From: Longimicrobiaceae bacterium
GTDB taxonomy: Bacteria > Gemmatimonadota > Gemmatimonadetes > Longimicrobiales > Longimicrobiaceae
Direction: 5' to 3'
Length of the DNA: 64,000 nucleotides
Assembly (NCBI GenBank): GCA_030447645.1
Contig: JAUJOM010000005.1
Location: forward strand, 43,716-107,715
The translations under genes were made by a program, and so were the position numbers. The notes below the pieces were generated by a model. The model was not told the origin of the DNA, ran no database searches, and saw only the letters and a list, made by a program, of their open reading frames with translations. This document shows, one piece after another, positions 8,327 through 18,615 of the stretch (the first letter of the stretch is position 1; the number at the start of each line of letters is the position of its first letter).

Positions 8327-9159
8327 GCTTTGGCGACCCCCAACCACTGGTGCGGAAAGCTCTGGCGCTGCTTGCCCGCGGTCCGCTAAGCACGCCACAA
8401 CTGGCGACGCGACTTCTTGGCGGAACCAGCAGTCCAGGGGCTGCCGCGGGAGCAGTGTGGGCCTTGCTCGCGGATGACTCCCGGTTCGTGGTAGACACGA
8501 GTGGCGTTTGGGCGCTCCGCCCCGCTGTGGCTCCGGTGTCAGACGCGCTACGCCAGGTGGACTTCGTGGTGGTGGACGTGGAAACCACCGGCGGCTCACC
8601 GGCATCGGGACACCGGATCACCGAGGTCGCCGCCGTGTGCGTCTCCGGCGGCGAGGTCCGCGAGACGTGGAGCTCGCTGGTGAACCCGGAGCGGCCGATC
8701 CCCTACGGCATCACCCTGCTCACCGGCATCACCAACCGTATGGTGGCCGATGCCCCGCGCTTCGCCGACGTCGTCCCGATGCTCGCTCCGCTGCTCGGTG
8801 GCCGGGTGTTCGTGGCGCACAACGCCGGCTTCGACTGGAGCTTCGTTTGCGCCGAAATGGATCGCGCGCTATGCATACCGCCCAACGAGCGGCAGCTCTG
8901 CACCGTCCGGCTCGCGCGCAAGCTCCTCCCCCAGCTCCCTTCGCGCTCGCTGGGCAGCCTCGCTGATTACTTTGGCCTCGAGATCACCTCCCGGCACCGT
9001 GCGCTTGACGACGCCCTGGCAACCGCTCGCCTGCTGCTGCACTTCATCGAAATGCTGGAAGATAGGGAGATCACCGACTGGGCTGCCATGGAGTCGTGGC
9101 TTGCCCGCCGCGCACCGCCGCAAGCGAAGCTTTTTCCCCGGCCGATGGACTCCGCATGA
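8320..9159 (+). CDS. DEDDh 3'-5' exonuclease, DNA polymerase III epsilon-like
   Basis: A 279-residue protein. Residues 75-250 form an RNase T/epsilon-type exonuclease with all acidic ligands: VVDVETTGG (Asp, Glu), AHNAGFDWSFV (Asp) and HRALDDALAT (His, Asp). The first 65 residues (RKALALLARGPLSTPQLATR) look like a small helix-turn-helix-like module. The GTG at 8320 overlaps the end of arcA by 7 bases, and the end overlaps the next gene by 4. It could act in repair or in RNA or oligonucleotide trimming; it is not the replicative epsilon subunit by context. Confidence 0.85.
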   Translation: MVSFGDPQPLVRKALALLARGPLSTPQLATRLLGGTSSPGAAAGAVWALLADDSRFVVDTSGVWALRPAVAPVSDALRQVDFVVVDVETTGGSPASGHRITEVAAVCVSGGEVRETWSSLVNPERPIPYGITLLTGITNRMVADAPRFADVVPMLAPLLGGRVFVAHNAGFDWSFVCAEMDRALCIPPNERQLCTVRLARKLLPQLPSRSLGSLADYFGLEITSRHRALDDALATARLLLHFIEMLEDREITDWAAMESWLARRAPPQAKLFPRPMDSA

Positions 9160-10056
9160 ACTCGCGCCAGCTCGGCGACTTCCGCATTCATGCGCTGGAG
9201 GCGGGCAGCCAGCGCCTGGATGGGGGCGCCATGTTCGGTGTGGTGCCAAAACCCCTCTGGGAGCGGCGCATTCCCGCGGACGAGCGAAACCGCATTCCGC
9301 TGGCCATGCGCTGCCTGCTGGTGGAAACGCAGGGGCGCTGGTGTTGATCGAAACCGGCCTCGGCAACAAGGAAGATCCCAAGTTCCAGGAAATCTACGGA
9401 GTGGAGAACTCCGGTTCGCCGGACCGGCTCCAGGATCAGATTCGCGCGGCCGGCTTCGCTCCCGAGGACATCGAGGTGGTGATCAACACGCACCTGCACT
9501 TCGACCACGCCGGCGGCAACACCTATCGAGATGCTGAGGGGGAGGTGCGCGAGTCCTTCCCGGGTGCGCGCTACCACGTCCAGCGTGCGGAGTGGGAGTG
9601 GGCGCACACGGTCAACGAGCGTACGCAGGCGAGCTACCTGCCCCACAACTTCGAGCCGGTCATGGCTGCCGGGCGCTGGAGTTTTCTGGAGGAGAGGGCG
9701 AAGTGCTCCCGGGAATCAGCGTTCTGCCGACGCCCGGCCACTGCCCGGGGCACCAGTCCGTGTTGGTACAATCCCGGGGCGAGACCGCCTGTTTCCTTGG
9801 CGATCTGGTTCCCACCTTTGCTCATCTGCCCCTCCCCTGGATCATGGGGTACGACGTGGAGCCGCTGGTCACGCTGGAAGCCAAGCGCAGACTGCTCCGT
9901 CGCGCGGTGGAGGAGCGCTGGCTGCTCGTTTCGGTACACGACCCACAAATCGCGTGGGGTGAAGCGACAGGGAATGAAAGCAAGTTAGTGCTGGAGAACG
10001 CGGTGGAAGCAGCGGGGTACGGGGCCGCGTCCACACCATCCGTGATGCAACGATGA
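9156..10056 (+). CDS. Metallo-beta-lactamase-fold hydrolase, two frameshifts
   Basis: Joined product of about 300 residues. It opens with MNSRQLGDFRIHALEAGSQR and carries the zinc signature THLHFDHAGG (HxHxDH), then LPTPGHCPGHQSVLV and GDLVPTFAHLP, which supply the later ligands. The frame breaks near 9338, where restoring one G to the GGGG run gives ETQGALVLIETGLGNK, and near 9693, again at a G run. Both look like sequencing errors. The stop overlaps the thiolase ATG (ATGA). The substrate is unknown; a thioesterase or glyoxalase II-like role next to acyl-CoA genes is possible but only inferred. Confidence 0.8.
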
Positions 10057-11272
10057 TCAAAATCAATCAAGATCCCAAGACCACCGCCGTTCTGGTGAGC
10101 GCGGTGCGCACACCGATCGGCAAGTTCATGGGCGGCCTGGCGCCGCTTCGCGCCCCCGAGCTGGGCTCCCTCGCCATTCGCGCGGCGCTCGAGCGCTCCG
10201 GAATCGATCCGCAGGACCTTGACGAGGCGATCATGGGTCACGTCATCCAGGCGGGCACCGGCCAGGCGCCCGCCCGTCAGGCGGCCTACAATGGCGGGGT
10301 ACCGGAGACCGTACCGGCCATGACCATCAACAAGGTGTGCGGCTCCGGTCTGAAAGCAGTGATGCTTGCCGCGCAGGCGATCCGGGCCGGCGATGCGCAG
10401 GCGATCGTCGCGGGCGGAATGGAGTCCATGTCCAACGCGCCGTTCCTGCTTCGCGGCTACCGTGAGGGAGTCAAGTTCGGCAATCAGGAGATCGTCGATG
10501 GGCTGATCCATGATGGTCTCTGGTGCTCCTTCCATACCTGCCACATGGGCGGACATGCCGAGTACACCGCCCACAAGGCGGGAATTTCCCGCGCCGAAGC
10601 GGACCAGTTCGCGTACGAGTCCCACCAGAAGGCGGTGCGCGCAATTGAGAAGGGCAAGTTCAAGGAAGAAATCGTCCCGGTAGAGATCGCCGGCCGCAAG
10701 GGCACCACGGTGGTGGACACGGACGAGTCCCCCGTGTGGATACCAACCTGGGCGCACTTGGCAAGCTCAAGCCCTCCTTCAAAAAGGACGCACCGCAGGG
10801 CATCGAGGAACTGATCGTTACGGCTGGGAACGCTCCTGGTCTCAACGACGGGGCGAGCGCCACCGTAGTGACTTCGGAAGAGTATGCGCGCTCTCATGGG
10901 CTCACGATCATGGCCCGCATCACCGGGTACGCCGCCGCGGGTGCGGCCCCAGGATCTCTTCTTCGCCCCGGTCCGGGCGGTTGAAAAGCTGATGGAGCGT
11001 ACCGGCATGGAGATTGATGATTACCAGCTGATCGAGGCCAACGAGGCCTTCGCCGTGCAGGCGCTGGCGGACGGCAAGGAACTCGGCTGGGATTGGGACC
11101 GCGTGAACGTAAACGGCGGCGCGGTTGCCCTCGGCCATCCCATCGGGGCGTCGGGTGCCCGGGTACTCACCACCTTCTTTACGCAATGGACGACCGGAAC
11201 AAGGAGACGGGAATGGCTACACTCTGCCTGGGCGGTGGCAACGCTGTCGCTCTTTCCGTGGAGAAGGTTTGA
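10053..11272 (+). CDS. Acetyl-CoA C-acetyltransferase (thiolase), three frameshifts
   Basis: Condenses two acyl-CoA molecules, or cleaves beta-ketoacyl-CoA. Family motifs are [16 protein letters not shown] (nucleophilic Cys), [45 protein letters not shown] and the C-terminal [13 protein letters not shown], where the second catalytic Cys is present. The frame changes near 10738 (one C missing from a C run restores [18 protein letters not shown]), near 10945 and near 11180. Once repaired it is a normal thiolase of about 405 residues. It is translationally coupled on both sides (ATGA before, TGATG after). The hydroxyacyl- and acyl-CoA dehydrogenases lie in the same operon. Confidence 0.9.
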
Positions 11273-11839
11273 TGCGCACCTCCGCAGCGACCTGGACCGG
11301 GACGGAGCTGGTTCCGTCCCGCACGGCGCGTCGTGTAATCGGTGTGGTGGCGTTCGCCGCCGCGACCGCGTTCGGTGCCAGGGTGGCACTGCCCATTCCC
11401 GGCACTCCGATCCCTTTCACCCTGCAGCCGATGTTCGTGCTGCTCGCGGGAAGCGCTGCTCGGCAGTCGCCTCGGCGCCCTGAGCCAGACGTTGTACCTG
11501 GTAGCTGGCGCGGTGGGACTGCCGATCTTTGTGGCGGGTGGCGGTATGGCCTATCTGCTTGGACCGACAGGTGGGTACCTGCTCGCGTATCCGCTGGCGG
11601 CGTGGCTCGCGGGCACGGGCGCCCGGCAGGGTGCGGGGCGGATGCTGGCAGGGCTGCTCGCGGGGCTTGTCGCCATCTACGCCGGTGGGCTCGCCTGGTT
11701 GAGCATCGTGGGTACGGCAATCCATGGCCGTCGCGTGGGGCTGCGCCCCTTCCTGCTCGCGGACCTTGTCAAGGCCTTTGTCGTGCTGCTGGTCGGGCAG
11801 CGGCTCCGGGAGCGCGCGGCGCACCTGTTTGGCGGCTGA
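11272..11839 (+). CDS. bioY: Biotin transporter BioY, one frameshift
   Basis: Integral-membrane S component for biotin uptake, working alone or with an ECF energizing module. About 188 residues with five or six membrane segments. The BioY hallmarks are [21 protein letters not shown], then [18 protein letters not shown] and [18 protein letters not shown]. The frame shifts near 11455 (GGGAAGCGCTGCTCGG). No ECF ATPase or T component is nearby. Its place between thiolase and CPBP genes is unusual; biotin could be needed by acyl-CoA carboxylases of the same pathway, which is inference. Confidence 0.88.
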
Positions 11840-12714
11840 AGTTCGGCCGCTGCGGGCGGGGTGGCGAATCGCGATTTTCGTCGCCCTCTTCATCGCGATT
11901 CTGCTGGTCATACAGGGCGGTGTGTCCGCACTCTTCGGCGCCGGCTCGCGCTGGAATGCGGTCGTCGGGCCACTCGTCGCCGCGCTTGCAGCCGGGTGGC
12001 TGATGCTTCGCTTTTCGACGGGCGGTCCCCGGAGCGCTCGGTTTCGCCTGGGGTCCATCGGCGATGCGTGAGTCGCTGGTCGGTTTTGGGATTGGTGGGG
12101 CGCTGATCGGGCTGGTCGCTCTGCTGCTGGTGTCGACCGCGAGCGCGTACTGGGTTCCGGATGATGGCAGCTGGGCGGGCTACCTGCGGATGCTCGGGTA
12201 CAGCGTGCTCTTTTTTGGACTGGCGGCGGCGCTGGAGGAAGCGCTCTTCCGCGGCTACCCGTTCCAGGCGCTGGTGCAGGGGATCGGGCCGTGGCCGGCG
12301 ATTGTGCTTTCTGCGCTGCTATTCGGCGTCGCACACACTCGCAACCCGCACGTGAGCGGTCTGGCGCTGGTGAACATCGTGCTCGCGGGCATCTGGCTTG
12401 GGGTTGCTTTCCTGCGCACCCGCTCGCTCTGGTTCGCTACGGGGGCACACGCGGGGTGGAACTGGACGATGGCGTCGCTCTTCGACTTTCCGGTGAGCGG
12501 TCTGACCATGGACACCCCGCTGTACGATGTGCGTGCCGTGGGAACGGACTGGTGGACCGGGGGGAGCTTCGGGCCGGAAGGTGGGCTCGCCGCCACGCTC
12601 GCTATGCTGCTGGGGGCCGGATGGCTGCTCCGGGCACGGTGGGTCCGGCCGTCGCCGGAAGTGCAGGCGGCGGGCACGCTGGTAGAAGCCAGGCTCGGTC
12701 CGGCCTGGGGATGA
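11829..12714 (+). CDS. CPBP-family intramembrane protease, one frameshift
   Basis: Membrane protein of about 294 residues with roughly eight hydrophobic segments. The abortive-infection/CAAX-protease signature is complete: EEALFRGYPFQ, then FGVAHTRNPH, then HAGWNW, giving the Glu-Glu, Arg and two His positions of the glutamate intramembrane protease family. The frame breaks near 12065, at SIGDA followed by RESLVGFGIGG in another frame. A TTG at 11829 overlapping the bioY stop is the likely start. Bacterial CPBP proteins have varied roles, such as bacteriocin immunity or membrane protein maturation; none can be chosen here. Confidence 0.8.
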
Positions 12715-13061
12715 GGCACCCGGCGGTGCGCTTCTGGGCTAGCTCGACAGCGGTGGCAGCGGCCACAGCGGGTGCGGCGGCGCTCTTGCTTCCCGGTGAG
12801 CTGGCTGCGCGCGGCTGGCTCCTGACGGTGTGGACCGCGGGAGTGATGTGCATCCTGTTCGGAGCGGCGGCGCTGATCGGCGCGGGCGTGGGCGTCCGGG
12901 AGGTGGTGGAGGCGGGCTCCGCGCCGGAAGCCGTGGAGGCGGAGCGTCGGGTCCGGAGCGCGGCGGACGCGGGCTTTTATGGCGATGTGGGCTGGTGGGT
13001 GCTGGCGACGGGCGGGGTGCTCGTCGCGATTTATTTTGGCGGCTGGCTGATCCTGAGATAG
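12711..13061 (+). CDS. Small membrane protein of unknown function
   Basis: A 116-residue protein with two hydrophobic segments near the N-terminus, at about 12-28 and 35-58, a soluble charged stretch (VVEAGSAPEAVEAERRVRSA) and a C-terminal hydrophobic segment ending GGWLILR. The ATG overlaps the CPBP stop (ATGA), so it is translated from the same operon. No family is recognised. It might be a partner of the CPBP protein, on position alone. Confidence 0.65.
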   Translation: MRHPAVRFWASSTAVAAATAGAAALLLPGELAARGWLLTVWTAGVMCILFGAAALIGAGVGVREVVEAGSAPEAVEAERRVRSAADAGFYGDVGWWVLATGGVLVAIYFGGWLILR

Positions 13062-13068
13062 GTAGCTG

Positions 13069-13915
<847 letters not shown>

Positions 13916-13923
<8 letters not shown>

Positions 13924-15091
13924 CACACTCCTCCAAACCGGTCCCGGCGTGCTGTCGCCGGAACAGCAGCAGATTCGCGATCTGGCGCGTCAGTTCGCCG
14001 AGGAAAATCTGCGCCCGCACGCCGAAGAGTGGGATCGGGAGGCGCACCTCCCCCGCGAGGTGGTCGATCAGCTGGGGGAGCTGGGCTTCCTGGGTATGCT
14101 GATCCCCGAAGAGTTCGACGGCCTGGGGCTGGACACCACCACCTACCTGCTCGCTCTGGAGCAGATCGCCTGGGGCGATGCCAGCGTGGCGGTGGCGATG
14201 AGCGTCCACAATTCGCTCCCCACCCAGATGATCCTGTCCCACGGCACACCGGAGCAAAAGGAGTGCTGGCTGCGCCCGATGGTCCGGGGGGAGATGCTCG
14301 GCTCCTTCGCCCTGTCGGAAGCGGACGCCGGCTCGGATGCCGCCTCCCTGACCGCGCAGGCGACACGGACCGACGGCGGGTGGGTGCTGAACGGGTCCAA
14401 GGCCTGGATCACCAACGGCGGCTTCGGTGACCTGGTGCTGGCGATGTGCCGAACGGACACGTCGGAAGATCGCCGTGGCTCCAAGGGGATCGGCTGCTTC
14501 ATCGTGCCGACGGACGCGGACGGATACGTCCTCGGCAAGAAGGAAGACAAGATGGGGCAGCGCGCTTCGGAGACCGTGGGGATCTCCTTTCACGACCTGT
14601 TCGTGCCGGATGACCAGGTGCTGGGCGATCCCGGGATGGGTCTAATTTACGCGCTGCAAGCGCTGAATGGGGGCCGTTTGGGAATTGCTGCCGTGGCGAC
14701 GGGAATTGCTACGGCTGCACTCGAGTACGCGGTGCGCTACGCGGATGAGCGCCGGCAGTTCGGTACGCCGATCCGGCAATTCCAGGGAATGCAGTTCAAG
14801 CTGGCCAACATGGCGACTCGTGTGGAGGCGGCTCGGGCTCTCTTGGGGCGCGCGGCAGCCGCCAAAGATTCTGGCGATGCCGCTGCCACGCAGCTTGCAT
14901 CCATGGCCAAGCTGTTCGCGTCGGAAGCGGCCATGTACGTCACCACCGAGGCGGTGCAGGTGTTCGGTGGCTACGGGTACATCAAGGAGTACCCGGTGGA
15001 GCGCTTGTTCCGCGACGCCAAGGTGACGGAGATCTACGAGGGAACGAGCGAAATTCAGCGGATCGTGATCGCTCGCGAGCTGTACCGGTAA
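13916..15091 (+). CDS. Acyl-CoA dehydrogenase
   Basis: FAD enzyme forming trans-2-enoyl-CoA from acyl-CoA. 391 residues, typical length. Motifs: [15 protein letters not shown] and [17 protein letters not shown] in the middle domain, [19 protein letters not shown], and [20 protein letters not shown] followed by [14 protein letters not shown], which contains the short-chain-type catalytic Glu region. The ATG at 13916 overlaps the previous gene by 8 bases. A short- or branched-chain substrate is suggested by the neighbouring leucine dehydrogenase-like gene. Electrons would pass to ETF, whose genes are not in the window. Confidence 0.94.
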
Positions 15092-15119
15092 TCACTTCAA
15101 TCCCAAACCAGGCATCAGC

Positions 15120-16175
15120 ATGGAACTTTTCGAGCGGATCGGGGAGCACGAGCACGAGCAGGTTGTCTTCTGCAGTGAGCCGTCGTGCGGGTACAAGGGG
15201 ATCATCGCCATCCACAACACGACGCTCGGCCCCGCGCTCGGCGGGACGCGGTTCTGGACGTATGACTCGGACGAAGACGCTTTTATCGACGCACTGCGCT
15301 TGTCCCGCGGGATGACCTACAAGGCTGCGGTGACCGGTCTGAACCTGGGTGGTGGCAAGTCGGTGATCATCGGGGACCCTCGCACCCGGCACCGGGAAGC
15401 GATCTTCCGGGCGCACGGCCGCTTCGTGGAAAGCCTCAAGGGGCGGTACATCACTGCGGAGGACGTGGGTACTTCCGTGGATGACATGGAGTACGTCGCC
15501 ATGGAAACCGAGCACGTCACCGGGCGGCAGGCGATGTCCGGCGATCCGTCTCCGGTCACGGCCTACGGTGTGTACATGGGGATCAAAGCCGCCGCCCAGG
15601 AGCGCTACGGCTCCGACAGCCTGGAAGGGAAGCGGATCGCGGTGCAGGGGGTGGGTCACGTCGGCTACTACCTGTGCGAGGATCTCGCCGCCGAAGGTGC
15701 CGAATTGATCGTCACGGACATCGACGAGGAGCGCGTGAACCGCGTGGTCCGTGAGTTCAAGGCTCGCGCCGTGGGTCCGAACGAGATTTACGCCGTCGAG
15801 GCGGAGGTGTATGCACCCTCCGCCCTGGGCGCCACCGTCAACGACGAAACCATCCCCCAGTTCAAGTTCGACATTGTCGCGGGTGCCGCGAACAACGTGC
15901 TGGCCGAAGCGCGTCACGGCGATGCACTCCACGAGCGCGGCATCCTGTACGCGCCGGACTACGTGATCAACGCGGGCGGGTTGATCAACGTGTATGGCGA
16001 GCTGAACGGGTGGACGGGCGAACGGGCGATGCGCAAGGCCGGGGAGATCTACAATACGCTTCTGGACATCTTCCAGGTTTCGCGCGAGGAAGGCATCCCC
16101 ACCTACAAGGCTGCCGACCGTGTGGCCGAGCGGCGGATCAAGGAAGTCGGTCGGGTGCAGCGCACCTGGGTGTAG
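15120..16175 (+). CDS. Glu/Leu/Phe/Val dehydrogenase, probably leucine dehydrogenase
   Basis: NAD-dependent oxidative deamination of a branched-chain amino acid to the 2-oxo acid. 351 residues, the size of leucine or phenylalanine dehydrogenase rather than the longer glutamate dehydrogenases. The catalytic lysine lies in [14 protein letters not shown] (Lys80), the dinucleotide motif is [16 protein letters not shown], and [10 protein letters not shown] and [17 protein letters not shown] are conserved. It is last in the operon and followed by a terminator. With the acyl-CoA dehydrogenase upstream it fits valine, leucine or isoleucine degradation. Confidence 0.92.
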   Translation: MELFERIGEHEHEQVVFCSEPSCGYKGIIAIHNTTLGPALGGTRFWTYDSDEDAFIDALRLSRGMTYKAAVTGLNLGGGKSVIIGDPRTRHREAIFRAHGRFVESLKGRYITAEDVGTSVDDMEYVAMETEHVTGRQAMSGDPSPVTAYGVYMGIKAAAQERYGSDSLEGKRIAVQGVGHVGYYLCEDLAAEGAELIVTDIDEERVNRVVREFKARAVGPNEIYAVEAEVYAPSALGATVNDETIPQFKFDIVAGAANNVLAEARHGDALHERGILYAPDYVINAGGLINVYGELNGWTGERAMRKAGEIYNTLLDIFQVSREEGIPTYKAADRVAERRIKEVGRVQRTWV

Positions 16176-16199
16176 CTCACGGCGTGGTGCTTGCCTCCA

Positions 16200-16225
16200 G
16201 GGGCCGGATCTTCCGGCCCCTTTTT
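16200..16225 (+). terminator. Rho-independent terminator after the leucine dehydrogenase gene
   Basis: Nine-base-pair perfect stem GGGGCCGGA / TCCGGCCCC with a three-base loop, followed by TTTTT. It lies 25 bases after the stop at 16175 and ends the operon that begins upstream at 9156. Confidence 0.9.
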
Positions 16226-16241
16226 CATTGGCTCCGAAACC

Positions 16242-16550
16242 ATGCATCTCGTCCAGCTACTCCTGCCGCTACGTGATAACGAGAAGCAGGCATTCCCCCG
16301 CGCCGAGTTCGACCGGGTTCGCAACGAGCTGACGGAGCGCTTCGGCGGCGCCACCGCCTTTCTTCGCTCCCCCGCTTCCGGGGTGTGGAAGGAGGATGAT
16401 GGCGACACCACCCAGGACGAGATCGTGATCTTTGAGGCGATGGCGGACGCGCTGGACCGCGACTGGTGGCGGGAGTATCGCGCGGAGCTGGAGCGTCGCT
16501 TTCGGCAGGACGAGGTAGTGGTGCGAGCCCTCGCGTTCGAGCCGCTGTGA
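16242..16550 (+). CDS. Conserved small protein of unknown function
   Basis: A 102-residue soluble protein (MHLVQLLLPLRDNEKQ...) rich in charged residues, with FGGATAFLRSPASGVW and EIVIFEAMADALDRDWW. It resembles small uncharacterised proteins that also contain a W-rich, acid-rich second half. The ATG at 16242 is the first start after the terminator. It stands alone between that terminator and the convergent membrane gene. Function unknown. Confidence 0.65.
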   Translation: MHLVQLLLPLRDNEKQAFPRAEFDRVRNELTERFGGATAFLRSPASGVWKEDDGDTTQDEIVIFEAMADALDRDWWREYRAELERRFRQDEVVVRALAFEPL

Positions 16551-16559
16551 GCGCCAGGG

Positions 16560-17114
16560 TCAGGCTTTTCGTGTTCGCCGGAAGAGTTTGCGGGGCCGGT
16601 TGCGCTGCTCCAGTAGCTCGGAGGGTGCATGGCGCTGGCCCAATCGCCAGGTGAAGTCCATCTCGCTGTAAACTGCCGCCAGGGCAAGACGCGACTCCCG
16701 GATCAGGAGCACGCTTGCCGCCAGCAGAAGTCCGCCGCCGATCAGCCCGAGTCCAATGGGAACCCAGGCGTAGCGGGCACCGGATGTCGCGACGATGCCG
16801 ATGGCGACGCTGGTACCCACGAACACGCTGAGCGCCAGGTAGAGCCGGGTCATCGCGCGCTGCAGCAGGCGAGCCCGGCTGGTTGCCTTGTCCAGCTGAT
16901 CGAAGAGCATGGCTCGCTTTTCCCGGACCTCTTCTCCCTCCGCCGCTCCACGCATCAAATCTTCGAACCGCTCTGACAGGTTGCGCGTTCGGTCCACCAC
17001 GCGCCCCAACCGGGCCGAGGTGGCAAGGATCAGCGAGGCACACGCCGAGATCAGCACCGCCGGGGTGATCATGGCGGACAGCACCGCCAGCGCCGAAGGC
17101 AGAGTTTCAATCAT
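16560..17114 (-). CDS. DUF2721-like membrane protein
   Basis: 184 residues. An N-terminal hydrophobic segment (VLSAMITPAVLISACASLIL) is followed by the charged sequence ARLGRVVDRTRNLSERFEDL, a helical region, then two further membrane segments (LYLALSVFVGTSVAIGIVA; WVPIGLGLIGGGLLLAASV). This order, and the RxxRVVDRxR motif next to the first membrane segment, are typical of DUF2721. The start overlaps the stop of the upstream diacylglycerol-kinase-like gene (ATGA), so the two form an operon. No function is known. Confidence 0.75.
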   Translation of the reverse strand: MIETLPSALAVLSAMITPAVLISACASLILATSARLGRVVDRTRNLSERFEDLMRGAAEGEEVREKRAMLFDQLDKATSRARLLQRAMTRLYLALSVFVGTSVAIGIVATSGARYAWVPIGLGLIGGGLLLAASVLLIRESRLALAAVYSEMDFTWRLGQRHAPSELLEQRNRPRKLFRRTRKA

Positions 17115-17795
17115 CCGGGTGCGACGATGGTGAGTGCCCGCCGGACGATCCGGTAGCGAAGCGGAGTGCGAAGCGGGATCGTTTCCCCGTCCAGGCCGAC
17201 GTACGTCCAGCCACCGGGTAGCTCGATTTTGCAGTGATCGACCATGATGCTGTTTAGGTGCGGCGTGCGTGACACAACCTGGATGCCGCGCACCGCGGCT
17301 GCGAGGGCAAGCGCCATCACCCGTGCTCGGGTCTTGCCCCGTACCACCAGAGCGTGAAGCCCGGATTGGCCGTTTTCTTTGCGGCTACCAAAGATGGGAA
17401 GCCGCAGCTCACGCTCGTCTACACCGATGAACACGAGCGGGGTTCGATAGCGGCGAGTTTGCCCCTCGATCCGGAGTTCGATCCGGTAGCTCCGGAGCCA
17501 GGGCGACATATGCACCTACCGAACTGGTGTTCAGAAACAGCTTGTCGTTCACGAACCCGACATCCACTCGCTGGGTCACCGTCCCTGCGGCTACATCGAG
17601 AGCCTGCCTCAAGTCTACGCTTCCGTCGCCACCTACCACTAGGATTCTCTGGGCTCCCTTCTCAATCTCTGTCCTGACCGCATGCGGCATAGCGGAGGGA
17701 GCAAACTCGCGCAATACAAAGCGAGGGTCGGCCGTGAGCGCTTCGCCCGCGGCTCCAGCACTACCTGCTGCCTGGTTAAGGAACGCGGGGATCAT
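17111..17795 (-). pseudogene. Diacylglycerol kinase-family lipid kinase with internal deletions
   Basis: The start MIPAFLNQAAGSAG and the phosphate-binding GGDGS match the lipid kinase family (NADK-like fold). Directly after GGDGS the sequence jumps to VDLRQALDVAAGTVTQRVDV, so about 40-50 residues holding the conserved GGTxNxFA loop are missing, with the frame kept. After NTSSVGAYV another 30 or so residues are missing and the frame changes near 17505, then family-like sequence resumes (WLRSYRIELRIEG ... LVFIGVDERELRLP) to the end. Without the nucleotide loop it should be inactive. An inverted repeat GCGGGGATC/GATCCCCGC (17785-17814) brackets the start. Confidence 0.7.
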
Positions 17796-17923
17796 AAGGG
17801 TCGGGGATCCCCGCAAAGCTTTGGCCTATGGGTGCCGTAGGGCACATCCCTTGCTTTCGGCTTTTATTCGGTATAGCATGTATAGGCCGATCGTTCATAC
17901 CTCCAACTTCACTCTCGCATCCC

Positions 17924-18615
17924 ATGGTCGCCGCGGTAGCAGCTCTACGCCAGGTTCTGGAGCAGCGCTTTCCAGATGCTGTCCCGCCTGCGTACCGCAC
18001 TGCGCCGCAGGTGGCGACCGGGATCGCAAAGTTGGACAGAATTCTTCCGGGGGGTGGGCTCCCACGTGGCCGTTTGGCAGCATGGATTGCCGGGGGTGCC
18101 GCCACGGCGATTCTGCGGGCAGCCTGTGAGGCCGTGGACGGGCGGGGTGAGCGTGCGGTTTGGGTGAATGGAGCCGGCACGGTAGCAGGTGCCGGCTGGG
18201 GACAGGGACCCTATTTGGTCCGCCCCGGGGAGAAAAGCAGGCGCTGCAGTGTGCTGAAGAGCTGCTCCGCTCCGGCGGCTTCGGGCTGGTGGTACTCGCT
18301 GGTGTGCGGCTGGGAGATGTGGAAGCGATTCGGCTGTCCCGGGCAGTACGCGAGGGAGGTGGTGCCTCCGTGGTGCTCGGCAGAGGCGTTTCCGCCGCGG
18401 GGCTCCGCCTGTCTTCGCGCATACGTCCGGAGGACTTTCGCTGGCGGCTGGACCCCTGGGGTGCACCCGCGGAGGTGGAGGAGGTCCTCGTTCACCTCCG
18501 TGCGACTGCCCTGGGGTGGAGTGCGAACACTCACCTTCGGCTATCTGTCATGCACCATGACCTTCGTTTGTCTCTGGAGCCCGGATTGGCGGACCGGCGT
18601 GGGACCCACACCTGA
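17924..18615 (+). CDS. imuA: ImuA-like protein (RecA/SulA-like), one frameshift
   Basis: First gene of an imuA-imuB-dnaE2 damage-inducible mutagenesis cassette. About 230 residues. FPDAVPPAYRTAPQVATGI, LDRILPGGGLPRGRLAAW and, after a shift near 18220 at a GGGG run, QCAEELLRSGGFGLVVLAG and VREGGGASVVLG follow the ImuA pattern of a degenerate RecA fold. ImuA is thought to bridge RecA and ImuB. The end overlaps imuB by 59 bases. No convincing LexA box was found in the roughly 110 bases upstream. Confidence 0.75.

Noticed and set aside
17872..17885. TATA-N5-TATA dyad upstream of imuA as a possible LexA box
   Set aside because: TATA is self-complementary, so the symmetry is trivial; it matches no known LexA consensus (neither CTGT-N8-ACAG nor GAAC-N4-GTTC).
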